Below are positions 51,966 through 61,673 of a DNA stretch of 64,000 bases, in pieces; the first letter of the stretch is position 1, and each line of letters starts with the position of its first letter. Made by a program: the position numbers and the translations under genes. The DNA comes from an uncultured Campylobacter sp. (GTDB lineage: Bacteria > Campylobacterota > Campylobacteria > Campylobacterales > Campylobacteraceae). The notes below the pieces were generated by a model, which was not told the origin of the DNA, ran no database searches, and saw nothing but the letters and a program-made list of their open reading frames with translations. The stretch covers positions 18,851-82,850 of the forward strand of contig NZ_CALBWL010000051.1 of the NCBI RefSeq assembly GCF_937973075.1. The letters run 5' to 3'.

Positions 51966-53069
51966 ATGGGGCTTTCAGTAGGGATCGTAGGGCTTCCGAA
52001 CGTCGGTAAATCCACCACTTTTAATGCACTTAGCGGCGCGCAAAACGCGCAGGCGCAGAACTATCCATTTTGCACGATCGAGCCCAATAAAGCGGTCGTG
52101 CCCGTGCCCGATGCCAGGCTCGGTAAGCTAGCACAGATCGTTAATCCGCAGCGTATCGTGCATTCTACGATAGAATTCGTAGATATCGCGGGCCTCGTGC
52201 GCGGAGCTAGCAAAGGCGAGGGGCTAGGGAATAAATTTCTTTCAAATATCCGCGAGTGCGAGATCATCCTTCATATCGTGCGCTGCTTCGAAAGCGGCGA
52301 CATAACTCACGTCGAAGGCTGCGTCGATCCTATCCGCGACATCGAGATCATCGAAACCGAGCTTATTTTAGCAGACATCGAGCAGCTTGGCCGCAAGATC
52401 GAGCGCCTCGGCAAGGAAGCCAAAGCAAATCAAAAGGGCGCTAAAGAGGCGCTAGCCTTGGCAAACGAGCTTTTAGCGCATCTAAACGACGGCAAGCCCG
52501 CTTCAAATTTTGCGCTCAAAGAGGACGAAAGCTACATCGCTTTAAATCGCGAGCTGCGCCTGCTTAGCGCCAAAGATGTAATCTACGGCGCAAATGTGGA
52601 CGAAGACGGCATCGCGCAGGATAACGAATATGTCGCGCGCGTAAGAGAATACGCAAATGCCCGCGGCGCCGAGGTGATCAAGCTCTGCGCCAAGATCGAA
52701 GAGGAGCTGATAGGACTAAGCGACGAGGAGACGCACGAGATGCTGCAAAGCCTGGGCGCACAGCAAAGCGGGCTGGAGCTCATCATCAAGCGCTCCTTCG
52801 CAAAGCTCAGCCTCATCAGCTACTTTACTGCCGGTGAGATGGAGGTGCGCGCGTGGACGATCACGAAGGGCTGGAAGGCTCCGAAGGCCGCGAGCGTGAT
52901 CCACAACGACTTTGAGCGCGGATTTATCAGAGCCGAGGTGATCGGATTTGATGATTTTATCGCGTGCGGCGGCGAGAGCAGGGCGAAAGAAGCGGGCAAA
53001 ATGCGCCTTGAGGGCAAGGACTACGTCGTGCAAGACGGCGATGTGATGCACTTTAGATTTAATGTTTAA
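51966..53069 (+). CDS. ychF: Ribosome-associated GTPase/ATPase YchF
   Basis: A 367-residue OBG-family P-loop protein (YchF/OLA1) that hydrolyses ATP and binds ribosomes, with roles in stress responses. G1 is GLPNVGKSTTFNAL (8-21), G3 VDIAGLVRGASKGEGLGNKFL (split about 71-91). The G4 position reads NVDED (about 205) rather than NKxD, as usual in this ATP-preferring family. A helical domain (about 130-205) and a C-terminal TGS domain (about 278-365, AGEMEVRAWTITKGWKAPKA) complete it. The last gene of the folD-ychF operon. Confidence 0.97.
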   Translation: MGLSVGIVGLPNVGKSTTFNALSGAQNAQAQNYPFCTIEPNKAVVPVPDARLGKLAQIVNPQRIVHSTIEFVDIAGLVRGASKGEGLGNKFLSNIRECEIILHIVRCFESGDITHVEGCVDPIRDIEIIETELILADIEQLGRKIERLGKEAKANQKGAKEALALANELLAHLNDGKPASNFALKEDESYIALNRELRLLSAKDVIYGANVDEDGIAQDNEYVARVREYANARGAEVIKLCAKIEEELIGLSDEETHEMLQSLGAQQSGLELIIKRSFAKLSLISYFTAGEMEVRAWTITKGWKAPKAASVIHNDFERGFIRAEVIGFDDFIACGGESRAKEAGKMRLEGKDYVVQDGDVMHFRFNV

Positions 53070-53717
53070 ATTTGCGCTGCATTCGAGCGAAATTTAAAAT
53101 TTTACGGAGTTTTAATTTACGCCGAATTTGCACACCCGATTCAAATTTTTAAATTTGCGAAATTTGAATTTCTATGGCGTGTGAGAATTTGAAAATTTAA
53201 AAATTTTGGTTGAAAGCAGCGATTTAAAATTTTGAAATTTCATAAAAAATTCCCGGGATCGAACGTATGCTCGGGTTCGGCTCGATTTTAAAATTATATA
53301 AATTTAACTCGCGCAGGATGGAACTTTGAATATTATCGTAAGCAAGCTCAACTTTACAATTCTATGCACTTTAATCCGCTGTACCTTTCGGTGGCGAATT
53401 TTGCGCACGGACTATAGATATGAATCTTTTGCCAAAATCCGAAGCTAAAAGTAAAATCACGAGCAGAATCGAAAATTTAAGCGTCCATACATTGCGAAAA
53501 GTATCGATACATTTGTGCTTTTTGAGATTAAGGGTGTATGTTTTCGCATACGCTGCTCGGTTTTAGAGAATTTCTATGATTGCGTATCGTTAATATTTAT
53601 TTTAATGGGGCTTCTCGCCTATCTTAACGCGAGTGTGCAAAAATTAAAATTTTAGTGCGAATACCACAGAAAGTAGCGCGTATTTTACGAAATTTTACCG
53701 AAATTTGGAGGAAAATA
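53070..53717. other. AT-rich intergenic region after ychF
   Basis: No gene supported. The first 150 bp are an RAATTY-rich run that may host the transcript end; the rest resembles eroded coding DNA without any recognisable product. GGAGGAAAA at the right end is the ribosome site of the next gene. Confidence 0.5.
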
Positions 53718-54167
53718 ATGTGGCATTTAAAAAAGAAAGCTTCAAGCAAATTGAAATTTTTCACAATTATCGGCAAGATGGAAAACTTAGAAACAGACTG
53801 GGGGCGAGACGGACTGTATGTAACATTTGAAGTAAAAGGAATAAGATTTTTCGACTATCCCGATCAATGGTTTGCTGATAACGGCGATATAGTCGAGGTA
53901 ACGTATTGTTATCTTTCACCTGAGTCACCTAGCGTAACGCATGTTTTGATTTTAGCTAAGTATTCAAATTATATGGGAGTGAAACAGGCCCTAGCTATAA
54001 TTTGGGATTTTATATTAATAGCCTTTTTAATCGTAGCGTTTCTCATATGGTTTTACGGCATTAGTAAGTTGTCCATTTTATTATATATTGCCTTGGGGTT
54101 CTGTATCTTACAAAGAGCTTGTAAAAAAATCAAAATTTTATATGAAATCGAGAAAAATAGAGGCTAA
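53718..54167 (+). CDS. AT-rich membrane protein of unknown function
   Basis: A 149-residue protein. A polar, beta-rich N-terminal half (residues 10-85, including TDWGRDGLYVTFEVKGIRFF and EVTYCYLSPESPSVTHVLI) resembles a small OB- or PH-like domain. It is followed by two adjacent hydrophobic helices (about 94-113, AIIWDFILIAFLIVAFLIWF, and 117-133, LSILLYIALGFCIL), then a basic tail. GGAGG lies 7 nt before ATG. Codon use is far more AT-rich than in flanking genes, as for the gene at 37427. Family unknown; likely transferred. Confidence 0.7.
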   Translation: MWHLKKKASSKLKFFTIIGKMENLETDWGRDGLYVTFEVKGIRFFDYPDQWFADNGDIVEVTYCYLSPESPSVTHVLILAKYSNYMGVKQALAIIWDFILIAFLIVAFLIWFYGISKLSILLYIALGFCILQRACKKIKILYEIEKNRG

Positions 54168-54677
54168 TTCGTCTTTATTTTTCCGCGTATTAAAGCATAA
54201 ATAAAAAATCATTTGTCTTAAGCATCGTCTTGTGCGCCTTATCGTAGGTCTCATTCTGCCGCCGTAGTTTTGCGTGCGGTTGTCAAATGTCTTCGGTGCT
54301 TCTAACTCGTCTTTATTAGGATCATACGGCTAGCAAATTTAGGTGATATGAAAGTTTGCCTTTGACCTTAGTAAAAAAGGCTTTATCGATAGAAATGTAA
54401 AATTTATACCGTACGGCGGTAGGTTCTGAGCCAAAACCGCATAAACGAAAGCGGCGATATACAAATTTAATGCGCGCACAAAATGTTACCGTTCGGCAAA
54501 AATTATATCGCTAAAAATTTTATTGAAATACCAAAAATACGAAGCGATCTTGCTCTTGCGTTGCAAAGGCTCATTGGATAAATTTAAAGCATAAATTGCA
54601 ATCCAGGGCTCGATTTGATCAACTTGAGCCATGGATTCGAAATTCGTTTTAAATTTTGGATCGAAACACACCAAGAA
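54168..54677. other. Intergenic region downstream of the TonB receptor gene
   Basis: No gene supported. AT-rich, with lower RAATTY density than other deserts. A short minus-strand frame at 54486-54674 lacks a ribosome site. Confidence 0.5.
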
Positions 54678-57600
54678 CTAAAATGTTACCTCCCAGTTAA
54701 ATCTAAAATTTCTACGTGGCGCGTAAAACCTGCCTATGCCCGCACCCGTCGCTTGATCGATCATATTGACCGTTCCAAAAGCCCTGATCGAGCGGGCGCT
54801 ATCCCAAGTGATATATTTGGCGTTGGTTAGGTTGTAAACGCCTAGACTAAAGTTAAAATTTTTTTGCGGCTTTGCATAAGCAATAACGTCCACTACCGTA
54901 TAATCACCGCTTCGCCAACCTTTGGTATTATCGGTTACGGGCTCTCCGTTTACTATAGAAGCATCGATGTGCCCCCAATATGGATCCGTTCTTTCGACTT
55001 GGCTTTTCCAATACATATTGTAGGTATCTTTGCGCTTCTTGGCTCCTACGTCAGTTATGAAAAGATCAATGCCATATTTGTCGCCGGGCGTAGAATAGCC
55101 GATATTATAGACGGAAGTAGGCGGTTGGATCGCATTCATCGGCACCTCTTCGCCCCTACTGCATCCGGAGTTTGAATCATTGGCGTTTGAGCCGTTGCTG
55201 GCGCACGACATCCTGCCCTTTTGCCTGCTGTATTTGTACCCCAGCCTAAATCCCTCCAGGCTCTCCGATACATCGCCTAGCTCCAGATGGGTATTTATCT
55301 CAAATCCATGCACTTTGGCGCTATCTCGGTTTACGTTTTGATAAAACGGATAGGGTATCTGCTGATCTACGACTTGTAAATTTCCCAAAAATTCAAGATC
55401 GATAAAATTTTTATAATCCGTCTTAAAGACATCGAAAGTTATGCGGCTTCTCTCACTATAAAAAGTAAGAGCGATCTCTTTCGTCCTTGCGATCTCGGCT
55501 TCCAGGTCGATATTTGGACGGATAGAAAAGTCCGGATGCTTAAAGGTCATATACGCCTCATCCGATGTCGGAGCGCGGAAGCCCTTGGATCCCTTTAGCT
55601 GTATCCTCATCCAATCCAGCGGGTCTAAATTTAGACCTAGTTTATATGAGCCGCTTTTGTATTCCTTCTCTCTTAACAGGAATTTTAAATTTTGCTGATA
55701 ATTTTCCTCTCCATAAGGAGTGTAGTAACCATGTATTCCGTCATAGGGGTTGTAAGGATACGGCACCCACAAACCGGTTATGATGCCTCTGGGCACTTCG
55801 GGATAGCCGGTATATTTCGGTTTATGTTTTACCTTGTCGTAGCGATAGCCGAGATCAAAGCCTACATATTTAGTTATTTGAATTTCATCCCCGATATAGC
55901 TTGCCGTAGTCGTAGTTTGCACCGGGATCAGATAGGTGTTAACCGCCGTAGTATTGCTTCTTAGATTGCCATTCATATGCCAATCTGGATTTGGCACATT
56001 ATTTACATTACCGAAAAATATACTATCCCACCATCGTGAATCGCCTGCATAAAACCCGTCTTTGTTCGTCATCGATTTATCGGTCTTATCTAAAAGTCCG
56101 CCGTATGATATGGAATTATCGATGATGTTAAATAGGCTAAGCTCTTTCTCAAAATCCAAATTTAATTGTTGCGTTTCGGTATCCAGCGTCCTATCGGTAT
56201 ATTGTATGGAATTATAGCCGTCCGTTCCCGGAGTTAAAAAAGATAATTTATGGGATTTTGTTCCATCGTCTGCATCGCTAGAATCTCTTTTTATGGTTCC
56301 GTAAGTTCTTCCGTCGGCAAGGGTATGTTTTTCGATCTCTCTTTCTACGAGTTCATAATTATAATTCCAAGTATTCCCATCGTATGTTTCTTTTAATACT
56401 TTAAATTTTTTATTGCAATCTATTTTGGAGCAATCTACATAAGTTGAATGATAAACATCTCCCCACATGTCAATTGCGGATCCAAGATGTGCTTTATAAT
56501 CGTCGTTAAGTCTAAGCACATTACCCGAGCCATCTCTTACGATATAAGCTTCCTCCGCTACATCCCCGGGATCGACGCTTATAGGTCTATTATTTTTATC
56601 TACTAGATTATGCGTACCGGAGCTCGAGTCTAAATGCATTCCCGATGGATTTTGTGTTTGCTGGCAGGCGCTTCCTTGGCAGCCCTCTCTGTTTATCGCG
56701 CGGTTTTTAATACTCTGCTTTGAGTATGAAATTTTAACGTGATCCCAAAGCGGCGTTTCGCTGAAATTTTCGTAAGCAAACTGCACGTTTTTTCTGGTAG
56801 AGCTATCGTGGTTTGTTCTATTTCCATATCGTTCCGAAGCATCTGGACGGCTACCCATTCTTAACGTATAAGAAAGATCCTCGCCGTCAGAATTTTGCTT
56901 CGAGTCATCTATCGCGACCGAAAATCTATTCTCATCGCCCGGCTGAAACCCTACCTTTACGAGCGTGCTTTTTTTGGTTATGGTGTATGGGTCCGCCTTT
57001 TCGCGAGTTTTACCTATGTGAAGTTTATCCTCTTTACTATCATATATGTCGTAGAAATAGTTTTTTCTTTCATGTCCGTGTCTATCGGTATTTATAACCA
57101 AAAGATCAAACCAGCCGTATCTAGCCGCACCGGTAAAGGAGTGAAAATTTTGACTATCGACGCTTTGATAGCCCTGCTTAAAGCCGAAATGGTAATTCTT
57201 TTCTGTCAAGAAATCCCTAGCGTCTTTGGTTTCAAACATAACCGATCCGCCGAGTGCACCGCTTCCTGCTTTTATAGAGTCGGCTCCTTTGGTGATATTG
57301 GCCGTTTTGACGTTTTCCATCTCTACGCTGTTTCTTGTGTTGTTAAAATTTCCATACCCCTCAAAGAGGTCTTTAAAGCCTTGCGAGCTTAAAGTCTCCG
57401 CTTGACGAAGCCCGTCCACCGTGATAGCCACACGGTTTTCGTCCACGCCGCGAACGGCATATCCGCTAGCGCCGAATCTACCCGTTTCGACCGCCGTGAT
57501 ACCGGTTTGGTATCGCACCAAGTCTCTGCTATCGGTGATCTGCTGCTTCTTGATAGTCTGCGCGGTAGTTTTAGTTTCGCCGACCTTTTGCTCGGCTACG

Positions 57601-57728
57601 CTTTGCGAATCGACATTGCCCGTTACCTGGATGGTTCCTAATTCTTGCGAATTTGCCTGGTCTTCCGCGTAAAGCGAGCCATAAAAGAGCAGCGAGGCAT
57701 AGAGAGAGAGAGAGAATTTTCTAAACAT
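54678..57728 (-). CDS. TonB-dependent outer-membrane receptor (haemoglobin/transferrin-type)
   Basis: A 1016-residue outer-membrane transporter. The signal peptide (1-21) is followed by a TonB box-like ELGTIQVTG (about 29-37). The plug domain (about 50-170) includes the family pattern GFGASGYAVRGVDENRVAITVDG as RFGASGYAVRGVDENRVAIT and AITVDGLRQAE, typical of receptors for haemoglobin, transferrin or lactoferrin. The 22-strand barrel ends in the classical aromatic terminus FNWEVTF. Extracellular loops are long and hold cysteine pairs (EGCQGSACQQ near 345; DCSKIDC near 425). The ligand is probably a haem or iron protein. An AT-rich putative Fur site lies at the promoter, and codons 5-9 contain a (TC)7 tract, so expression may switch. 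Confidence 0.93.
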   Translation of the reverse strand: MFRKFSLSLYASLLFYGSLYAEDQANSQELGTIQVTGNVDSQSVAEQKVGETKTTAQTIKKQQITDSRDLVRYQTGITAVETGRFGASGYAVRGVDENRVAITVDGLRQAETLSSQGFKDLFEGYGNFNNTRNSVEMENVKTANITKGADSIKAGSGALGGSVMFETKDARDFLTEKNYHFGFKQGYQSVDSQNFHSFTGAARYGWFDLLVINTDRHGHERKNYFYDIYDSKEDKLHIGKTREKADPYTITKKSTLVKVGFQPGDENRFSVAIDDSKQNSDGEDLSYTLRMGSRPDASERYGNRTNHDSSTRKNVQFAYENFSETPLWDHVKISYSKQSIKNRAINREGCQGSACQQTQNPSGMHLDSSSGTHNLVDKNNRPISVDPGDVAEEAYIVRDGSGNVLRLNDDYKAHLGSAIDMWGDVYHSTYVDCSKIDCNKKFKVLKETYDGNTWNYNYELVEREIEKHTLADGRTYGTIKRDSSDADDGTKSHKLSFLTPGTDGYNSIQYTDRTLDTETQQLNLDFEKELSLFNIIDNSISYGGLLDKTDKSMTNKDGFYAGDSRWWDSIFFGNVNNVPNPDWHMNGNLRSNTTAVNTYLIPVQTTTTASYIGDEIQITKYVGFDLGYRYDKVKHKPKYTGYPEVPRGIITGLWVPYPYNPYDGIHGYYTPYGEENYQQNLKFLLREKEYKSGSYKLGLNLDPLDWMRIQLKGSKGFRAPTSDEAYMTFKHPDFSIRPNIDLEAEIARTKEIALTFYSERSRITFDVFKTDYKNFIDLEFLGNLQVVDQQIPYPFYQNVNRDSAKVHGFEINTHLELGDVSESLEGFRLGYKYSRQKGRMSCASNGSNANDSNSGCSRGEEVPMNAIQPPTSVYNIGYSTPGDKYGIDLFITDVGAKKRKDTYNMYWKSQVERTDPYWGHIDASIVNGEPVTDNTKGWRSGDYTVVDVIAYAKPQKNFNFSLGVYNLTNAKYITWDSARSIRAFGTVNMIDQATGAGIGRFYAPRRNFRFNWEVTF
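57701..57715 (-). repeat. (TC)7 dinucleotide tract in the TonB receptor signal-peptide codons
   Basis: On the coding strand codons 5-9 read TTC TCT CTC TCT CTC, i.e. seven TC units in a row, encoding FSLSL. Gain or loss of one unit would shift the frame after about nine residues and silence the gene. It is the longest simple repeat of unit size under three that I noticed in a coding region here. Confidence 0.8.
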
Positions 57729-57741
57729 TCATATTTCCTTA

Positions 57742-57770
57742 CTTAATGATTATAGAATTGATTATTAACG
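57742..57770 (-). promoter_or_regulatory. Candidate Fur-type site and -10 of the TonB receptor gene
   Basis: Minus-strand TATAAT (57749-57754), 21 nt before the start codon, is embedded in GTTAATAATCAATTC...ATCATTAAG, an AT-rich, imperfectly dyadic stretch like the GATAATNATTATC-type Fur boxes of campylobacters. The match is approximate; the regulated gene class makes it plausible. Confidence 0.4.
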
Positions 57771-58381
57771 CGGCGAATAATAATACAAAGATTTTTAATG
57801 TTTAATTAAATTGCAGTTTAAATTCAAGTATAAATTTTAAATGGCTAAAATTTTGATTTTTAAGAAGTAAAAAATTTTGAATAGTCAAGAAATGCGTAAT
57901 AGGCGTATTTTAAGCTTTAATATAGCCTAAATTTTGCAAAGCGTTTTTGAAACGGCTAGCAAAAATACTGAAAATTATAAAAGGGCGAATGATAATAAAG
58001 CGCATTTTATAATATGTAACGCATTTTTAAATTATGATATTTTTGCCGGTAATTTTAAAATTTTATACCCAATCGCTGCATTGTAAATTTATCATTTTAT
58101 AGATTGTCGCCTCTCGGGATTTGTTAGCAGATTTATTTATCGGTGCCGGAATAGGGCATAAATTTTTGCCGGGCATAATTTCGCGCCATGCTATAAATTT
58201 TATGCGCCGCGAAATTTTGAAATTTTGTTTCGCACAAACACGGCTAGCGGCAAAATTCTATCTCACAAATAAATCATATCGCTATGCTGCGGGCATTGAT
58301 AATCTACTCGTTTATTTCGCCAAATTAACCCATGCCGTCGTAAATTTTATGTTTTAAAATTTCACGCCGAATCTTTCTCGG
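57771..58381. other. Very AT-rich intergenic region upstream of the TonB receptor
   Basis: No gene supported. It includes T/A-rich sequence likely to hold distal receptor regulatory sites, and AAATTT hexamers at higher density towards 58050-58380. A plus-strand frame at 58121-58357 lacks a ribosome site. Confidence 0.5.
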
Positions 58382-58969
58382 CTAAAAAATACCTCGCAGA
58401 GCCGCTGTGCCCTCTACATGTTTGTATGGCAAGAAATAATGCGTGAAGTTTGTGCAAGTGCCCCCAGGCACGCATATTTCGGCGCTCAGTTTGTGTTCGA
58501 CATGCGTAGAATCGAGATCAGGTATCTCTAATCCGCCGCTTTTGTAACCGCTATAGCCCATCTCTATCGGCACCTCTAGCTCATCTTTTTCAAAAACGAC
58601 ACGCCCGCTTTGCACCTGCTCGAGCTTGATGTTTTTCAGCACGATCCCCGGCGCGCTCACGTGGTCAAATTTTATACTTAGTTCATACGGAGCGCCGGTG
58701 GAGTTGTCGTCCGAGAAGTCGGGCTCAGGCTCGCGCTCGTCGCGCCATAGTCGTCCGCCGATAGTGGTAGCTCTTAAGTTGGCGCTGACGCTAAAATCCT
58801 TAAGATCCAGCGAAGCGCTGCTAAAATCACAGATGAGCGTCCAGGCTACGACGGTGCGGCCGAAAAATTTATCGGCGATCATATATGTGCCGAAAAGCGA
58901 GCTTATGACCACCCAAAATAGAAATATAAATTTAAAAACCTTACGTAAAACGAACTTCAATGTTTTCAT
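58382..58969 (-). CDS. Membrane-anchored protein of unknown function
   Basis: A 195-residue protein with one N-terminal transmembrane helix (about 11-33, VFKFIFLFWVVISSLFGTYM) and a 160-residue extracytoplasmic beta-rich domain containing three cysteines (Cys47, and the closely spaced pair in EICVPGGTCTNF near 167-174). It has no lipobox and no known motif. It ends with HYFLPYKHVEGTAALRGIF. The upstream context has AAAGGATAG before ATG. It lies alone between the receptor region and tmk. Function not assignable. Confidence 0.68.
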   Translation of the reverse strand: MKTLKFVLRKVFKFIFLFWVVISSLFGTYMIADKFFGRTVVAWTLICDFSSASLDLKDFSVSANLRATTIGGRLWRDEREPEPDFSDDNSTGAPYELSIKFDHVSAPGIVLKNIKLEQVQSGRVVFEKDELEVPIEMGYSGYKSGGLEIPDLDSTHVEHKLSAEICVPGGTCTNFTHYFLPYKHVEGTAALRGIF

Positions 58970-59283
58970 CGCTATCCTTTCGATCTAAAGCTTAAGCGGA
59001 ATTCCGCCTGTGAATCCGCGAATTAAAATTCCGCGCGGGATTTCACTTATGAAATTTCGCGCCTTTTCGGTTTACGGCAGAATTTTAATACAGAATTACG
59101 TACCGAAATTTTGCCGCGAAATTATAAAACAAATTTCGCCCATGAAATTTTACCTAGAATCTCTCCTGTAAAATTCCATAACGAAATTCGAAGATGAAAT
59201 TTTATGGGCGGAATTCCATAGCTAAAATTTCACGGCAGAGCCCAGAAATCAACTCCAGCGGCAGAATTCCACGCCTTAAAATT
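58970..59283. repeat. Regularly spaced RAATTY array upstream of the 195-aa membrane protein gene
   Basis: About 14 RAATTY hexamers in 300 bp, many separated by only 6-7 unrelated bases (AAATTC-N5/6-AAATTC-N6/7-AAATTT-N6/7-GAATTC between 59171 and 59230). No gene. The near-constant spacing, unlike the irregular array at 28494, suggests successive local duplication. Confidence 0.8.
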
Positions 59284-59910
59284 TTAAGAAAGTATGAAAT
59301 TTCTTATCTGATCGCAGATCGCTTCTTCGGATTGCGCGGCGTCGATTTTCAGAGTCTGAACTCTGCACGCCGTGCACGCTTGCGCCATCAGCTCCTGCAC
59401 GCGCATTAGGTATTTCAGCCCGCGAGCTTCGATTATATCGCTGCTAGCGCGCGTTTTGAGCCGCCGCCCAACGAGCTGTTCGTCCGCCGAAAATAGCACG
59501 ATTTTATCTGCGAATTTACCTCCAAGCGCAAATTTATTAAACGCGATAAGCTCGCTAAGATCCGAGTTTTCGTCGTTTGCCAGCGCATAGGCAAGCCCCG
59601 AGATGAAGCCGCGATCGCTTAGCACGAGCCTGTCCGCGCCGTCCTTTATCACGCGCTCGTAGTGCTCGGCGCGGTCTGCGAGGAACAAAAGTAGCTCGGC
59701 GCGCTTTGAAATTTCGCCGCAGACCTCGCGCAGATTTACGCTGCCGCGCCGCCACTTAAAATCCTCGCCCAAAACGAGGCTTCGCACCGCCTCGCCGAGC
59801 TTCGTGCCGCCGGGCTCCTTGGTCACGATCGCCTGCGGAAAAGTTGCCGCGAGTCGCGCTATCTGCGTGCTTTTACCCACGCCGTCGATACCTTCGAATA
59901 TTACATACAT
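59284..59910 (-). CDS. tmk: Thymidylate kinase
   Basis: A 208-residue kinase converting dTMP to dTDP. The P-loop is FEGIDGVGKSTQIARL (4-19); the ERG-like KEPGGTKLGEAVR (36-48) and LVLSDRGFISGLAYA (about 97-111, with Asp-Arg of the DRY-type motif) bind dTMP. The lid is a short C-terminal region without extra basic residues. AAGGCG lies upstream of ATG. No insert is present, although RAATTY arrays lie directly beyond its 3' end. Confidence 0.95.
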   Translation of the reverse strand: MYVIFEGIDGVGKSTQIARLAATFPQAIVTKEPGGTKLGEAVRSLVLGEDFKWRRGSVNLREVCGEISKRAELLLFLADRAEHYERVIKDGADRLVLSDRGFISGLAYALANDENSDLSELIAFNKFALGGKFADKIVLFSADEQLVGRRLKTRASSDIIEARGLKYLMRVQELMAQACTACRVQTLKIDAAQSEEAICDQIRNFILS

Positions 59911-60542
59911 TTTTCGCCTTTAAATTTGAGCGCTATTTTACAAATTTATAGCTAAATAGCGGCTTTTTTAAACAGCGGGGCGTAAAATTTCGCCTCAAAA
60001 TCGGTTTTTGCGCGAGCTTATACTAGCTGCTTTTGATCTTTCGGCATAAAATTTTATCGGGCGCTCTGCCTTACTCGGCTCCTGCTTTTTGCGGCACGGC
60101 TCGCGGTTAAATTTAGCGCTTGGGCGGATGCGTCGCATAACAGCAGGCGAGTAAATTTTGCGCTTACGGACATGTACCGAGCGGAGAAGGGCGTTAGACG
60201 GGACATGGCGCGCGTCATGCGAGGCGGAAACGGAACGGGGTATGCGCCCGGCAGAACAACGGGCGCTAGATAAACGAAAGGCGGCGCGTCGGTGAAGAAG
60301 GCAGTATGAGGTAGCGTATGTTTTTTAATAAAAACAGATAGCGTGTCTGGAAGGCATCGGGCGCCGTATAAAGCATGGTATATTGTCCGATAACGCAGTA
60401 GACGCGGCGACGGGCGGACGCCGCGTGCGATGAAAAATATAAAATCGCGGCGCCGATAAAATTTTTAGCCGCCGCAGATCATGAAATTTTGCCGCAATGA
60501 GCGAAGGCGCAAAGCTCGTCCTGCGCGCCGAAAGATGAAATT
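59911..60542. other. Intergenic region between tmk and the tandem paralogues
   Basis: No gene supported in any frame. The middle (60130-60320) is unusually GC- and purine-rich for this genome (many GGCG and GGGC words) with no RAATTY copies; I could not fit it to RNase P, tmRNA, 6S or SRP RNA. It may be an eroded foreign segment. Confidence 0.45.
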
Positions 60543-61634
60543 TTAAATTTTGCCCTTATATGTGCTTACAAGCTCGGGATTTATCGCTTTGAAATTTTTC
60601 CGTAGATCGCTAAGATCATAATCGCTCGCTACGAGCGCAAAATCCTCGCTCACGTCGAGCCCGAGCTCGCCGATATCCGCCTTAAGCTGCTTCGCGCACT
60701 CCAAAATAAGCTTTTTGGCTTGCGGATATCTGCCGTTTAGCCGCGTTTCTTGATTGAAAAGATCGAAAAGATTTGCCGTCTCGTCATCCTCGTCCAACTC
60801 GGCCTGAAACTCGTAATCGGCGACGTTCCAAACGATCCAGTTATCGTCATCGCCCTGCGCAAGCCACTGCGCGCGCTGCTCTTGCGAGCCGAATCCGATC
60901 TGAGGCGGTAGCGAGCCCGTGTCGTCGTAGGCTAAATTTATGCAGTAGAGCTTGCAGCCTGGCGCGTGCTTTTTGATCGTCTCTTTAATCGCGGGCAGCA
61001 GCCTTTGCGCGGCGAGCTCATAGAGTTTTTTATAGCTCATTTTTTTATCCGGTTTTCTGTAGTGCACGTAGCCGCCCTCGACTATTAGGCCTAGCTCGCC
61101 TATCGCGTCAAATTCGTAGTTTATGACGCGGTCGAATTTGCCTCCGTATGGATCCGTGCCGTGCCACTGCTTTTGCGCGAGCTTACCGCCTTCGTAAGCG
61201 AAATTCTCTATCCAGTAGCCTTCGCTTGCAAAAGCAGAGTAGATGGATTTTAGCGTGCCATCTTCGTAGACAAATCTTTTTACGTTCACGCATTTTTTAT
61301 CGTAATAATCAAATCGGTAGCTTAAAATTTCATCCCGCTGCCAAAAATAAAACTCTTCGTAGAAATATTTTTTGCTCACATACTGCCTCTTAAAAACGAC
61401 GCGATCTTGCGCGTCAAAGCCGTATTCATAGGCGTTTGCGATGTTTTTGGGCGCTTCTTTTAAAACCCTACCTTTTGAGAAGCGGTTGAACTCAAAATAA
61501 AACGGCTCTAAATTAATATACTCATCCGACGCCCAGCGTCTGCTTATGGCCTGCGCTTCAGCCCTCTTTTTTAGGGCTTCGTAGTCATTTTTTGCGCTTT
61601 TAAAAAGCGCTTGCAATTTTTCTATCTCATCCAT
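60543..61634 (-). CDS. Tandem paralogue B, unknown function (YD/MORN-like N-terminus)
   Basis: A 363-residue soluble protein, highly similar over its full length to the gene before it (61674-62777). The N-terminal half holds loose beta-hairpin repeats of a YxxDxxGxL type (YEYGFDAQDRVVF near 68, FVYEDGTLKSIY near 120, FAYEGGKLAQ near 145, NYEFDAIGELGLI near 168). The C-terminal half (about 200-363) is an alpha/beta domain, KLYELAAQRLLPAIKETIKK then IGFGSQEQRAQWLAQ, faintly resembling DUF4303-type immunity-like proteins. It has no signal peptide and ends NPELVSTYKGKI like its twin. ATG with AGGAAT upstream. Confidence 0.78.
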   Translation of the reverse strand: MDEIEKLQALFKSAKNDYEALKKRAEAQAISRRWASDEYINLEPFYFEFNRFSKGRVLKEAPKNIANAYEYGFDAQDRVVFKRQYVSKKYFYEEFYFWQRDEILSYRFDYYDKKCVNVKRFVYEDGTLKSIYSAFASEGYWIENFAYEGGKLAQKQWHGTDPYGGKFDRVINYEFDAIGELGLIVEGGYVHYRKPDKKMSYKKLYELAAQRLLPAIKETIKKHAPGCKLYCINLAYDDTGSLPPQIGFGSQEQRAQWLAQGDDDNWIVWNVADYEFQAELDEDDETANLFDLFNQETRLNGRYPQAKKLILECAKQLKADIGELGLDVSEDFALVASDYDLSDLRKNFKAINPELVSTYKGKI

Positions 61635-61673
61635 TTGCTTATTCCTTTTTATCTCCCGTGCAGCTTGTAAATT

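Noticed and set aside
60130..60320. Structured RNA gene (RNase P, tmRNA or 6S) in the GC-rich spacer
   Set aside because: None of the conserved core sequences of these RNAs could be found on either strand.
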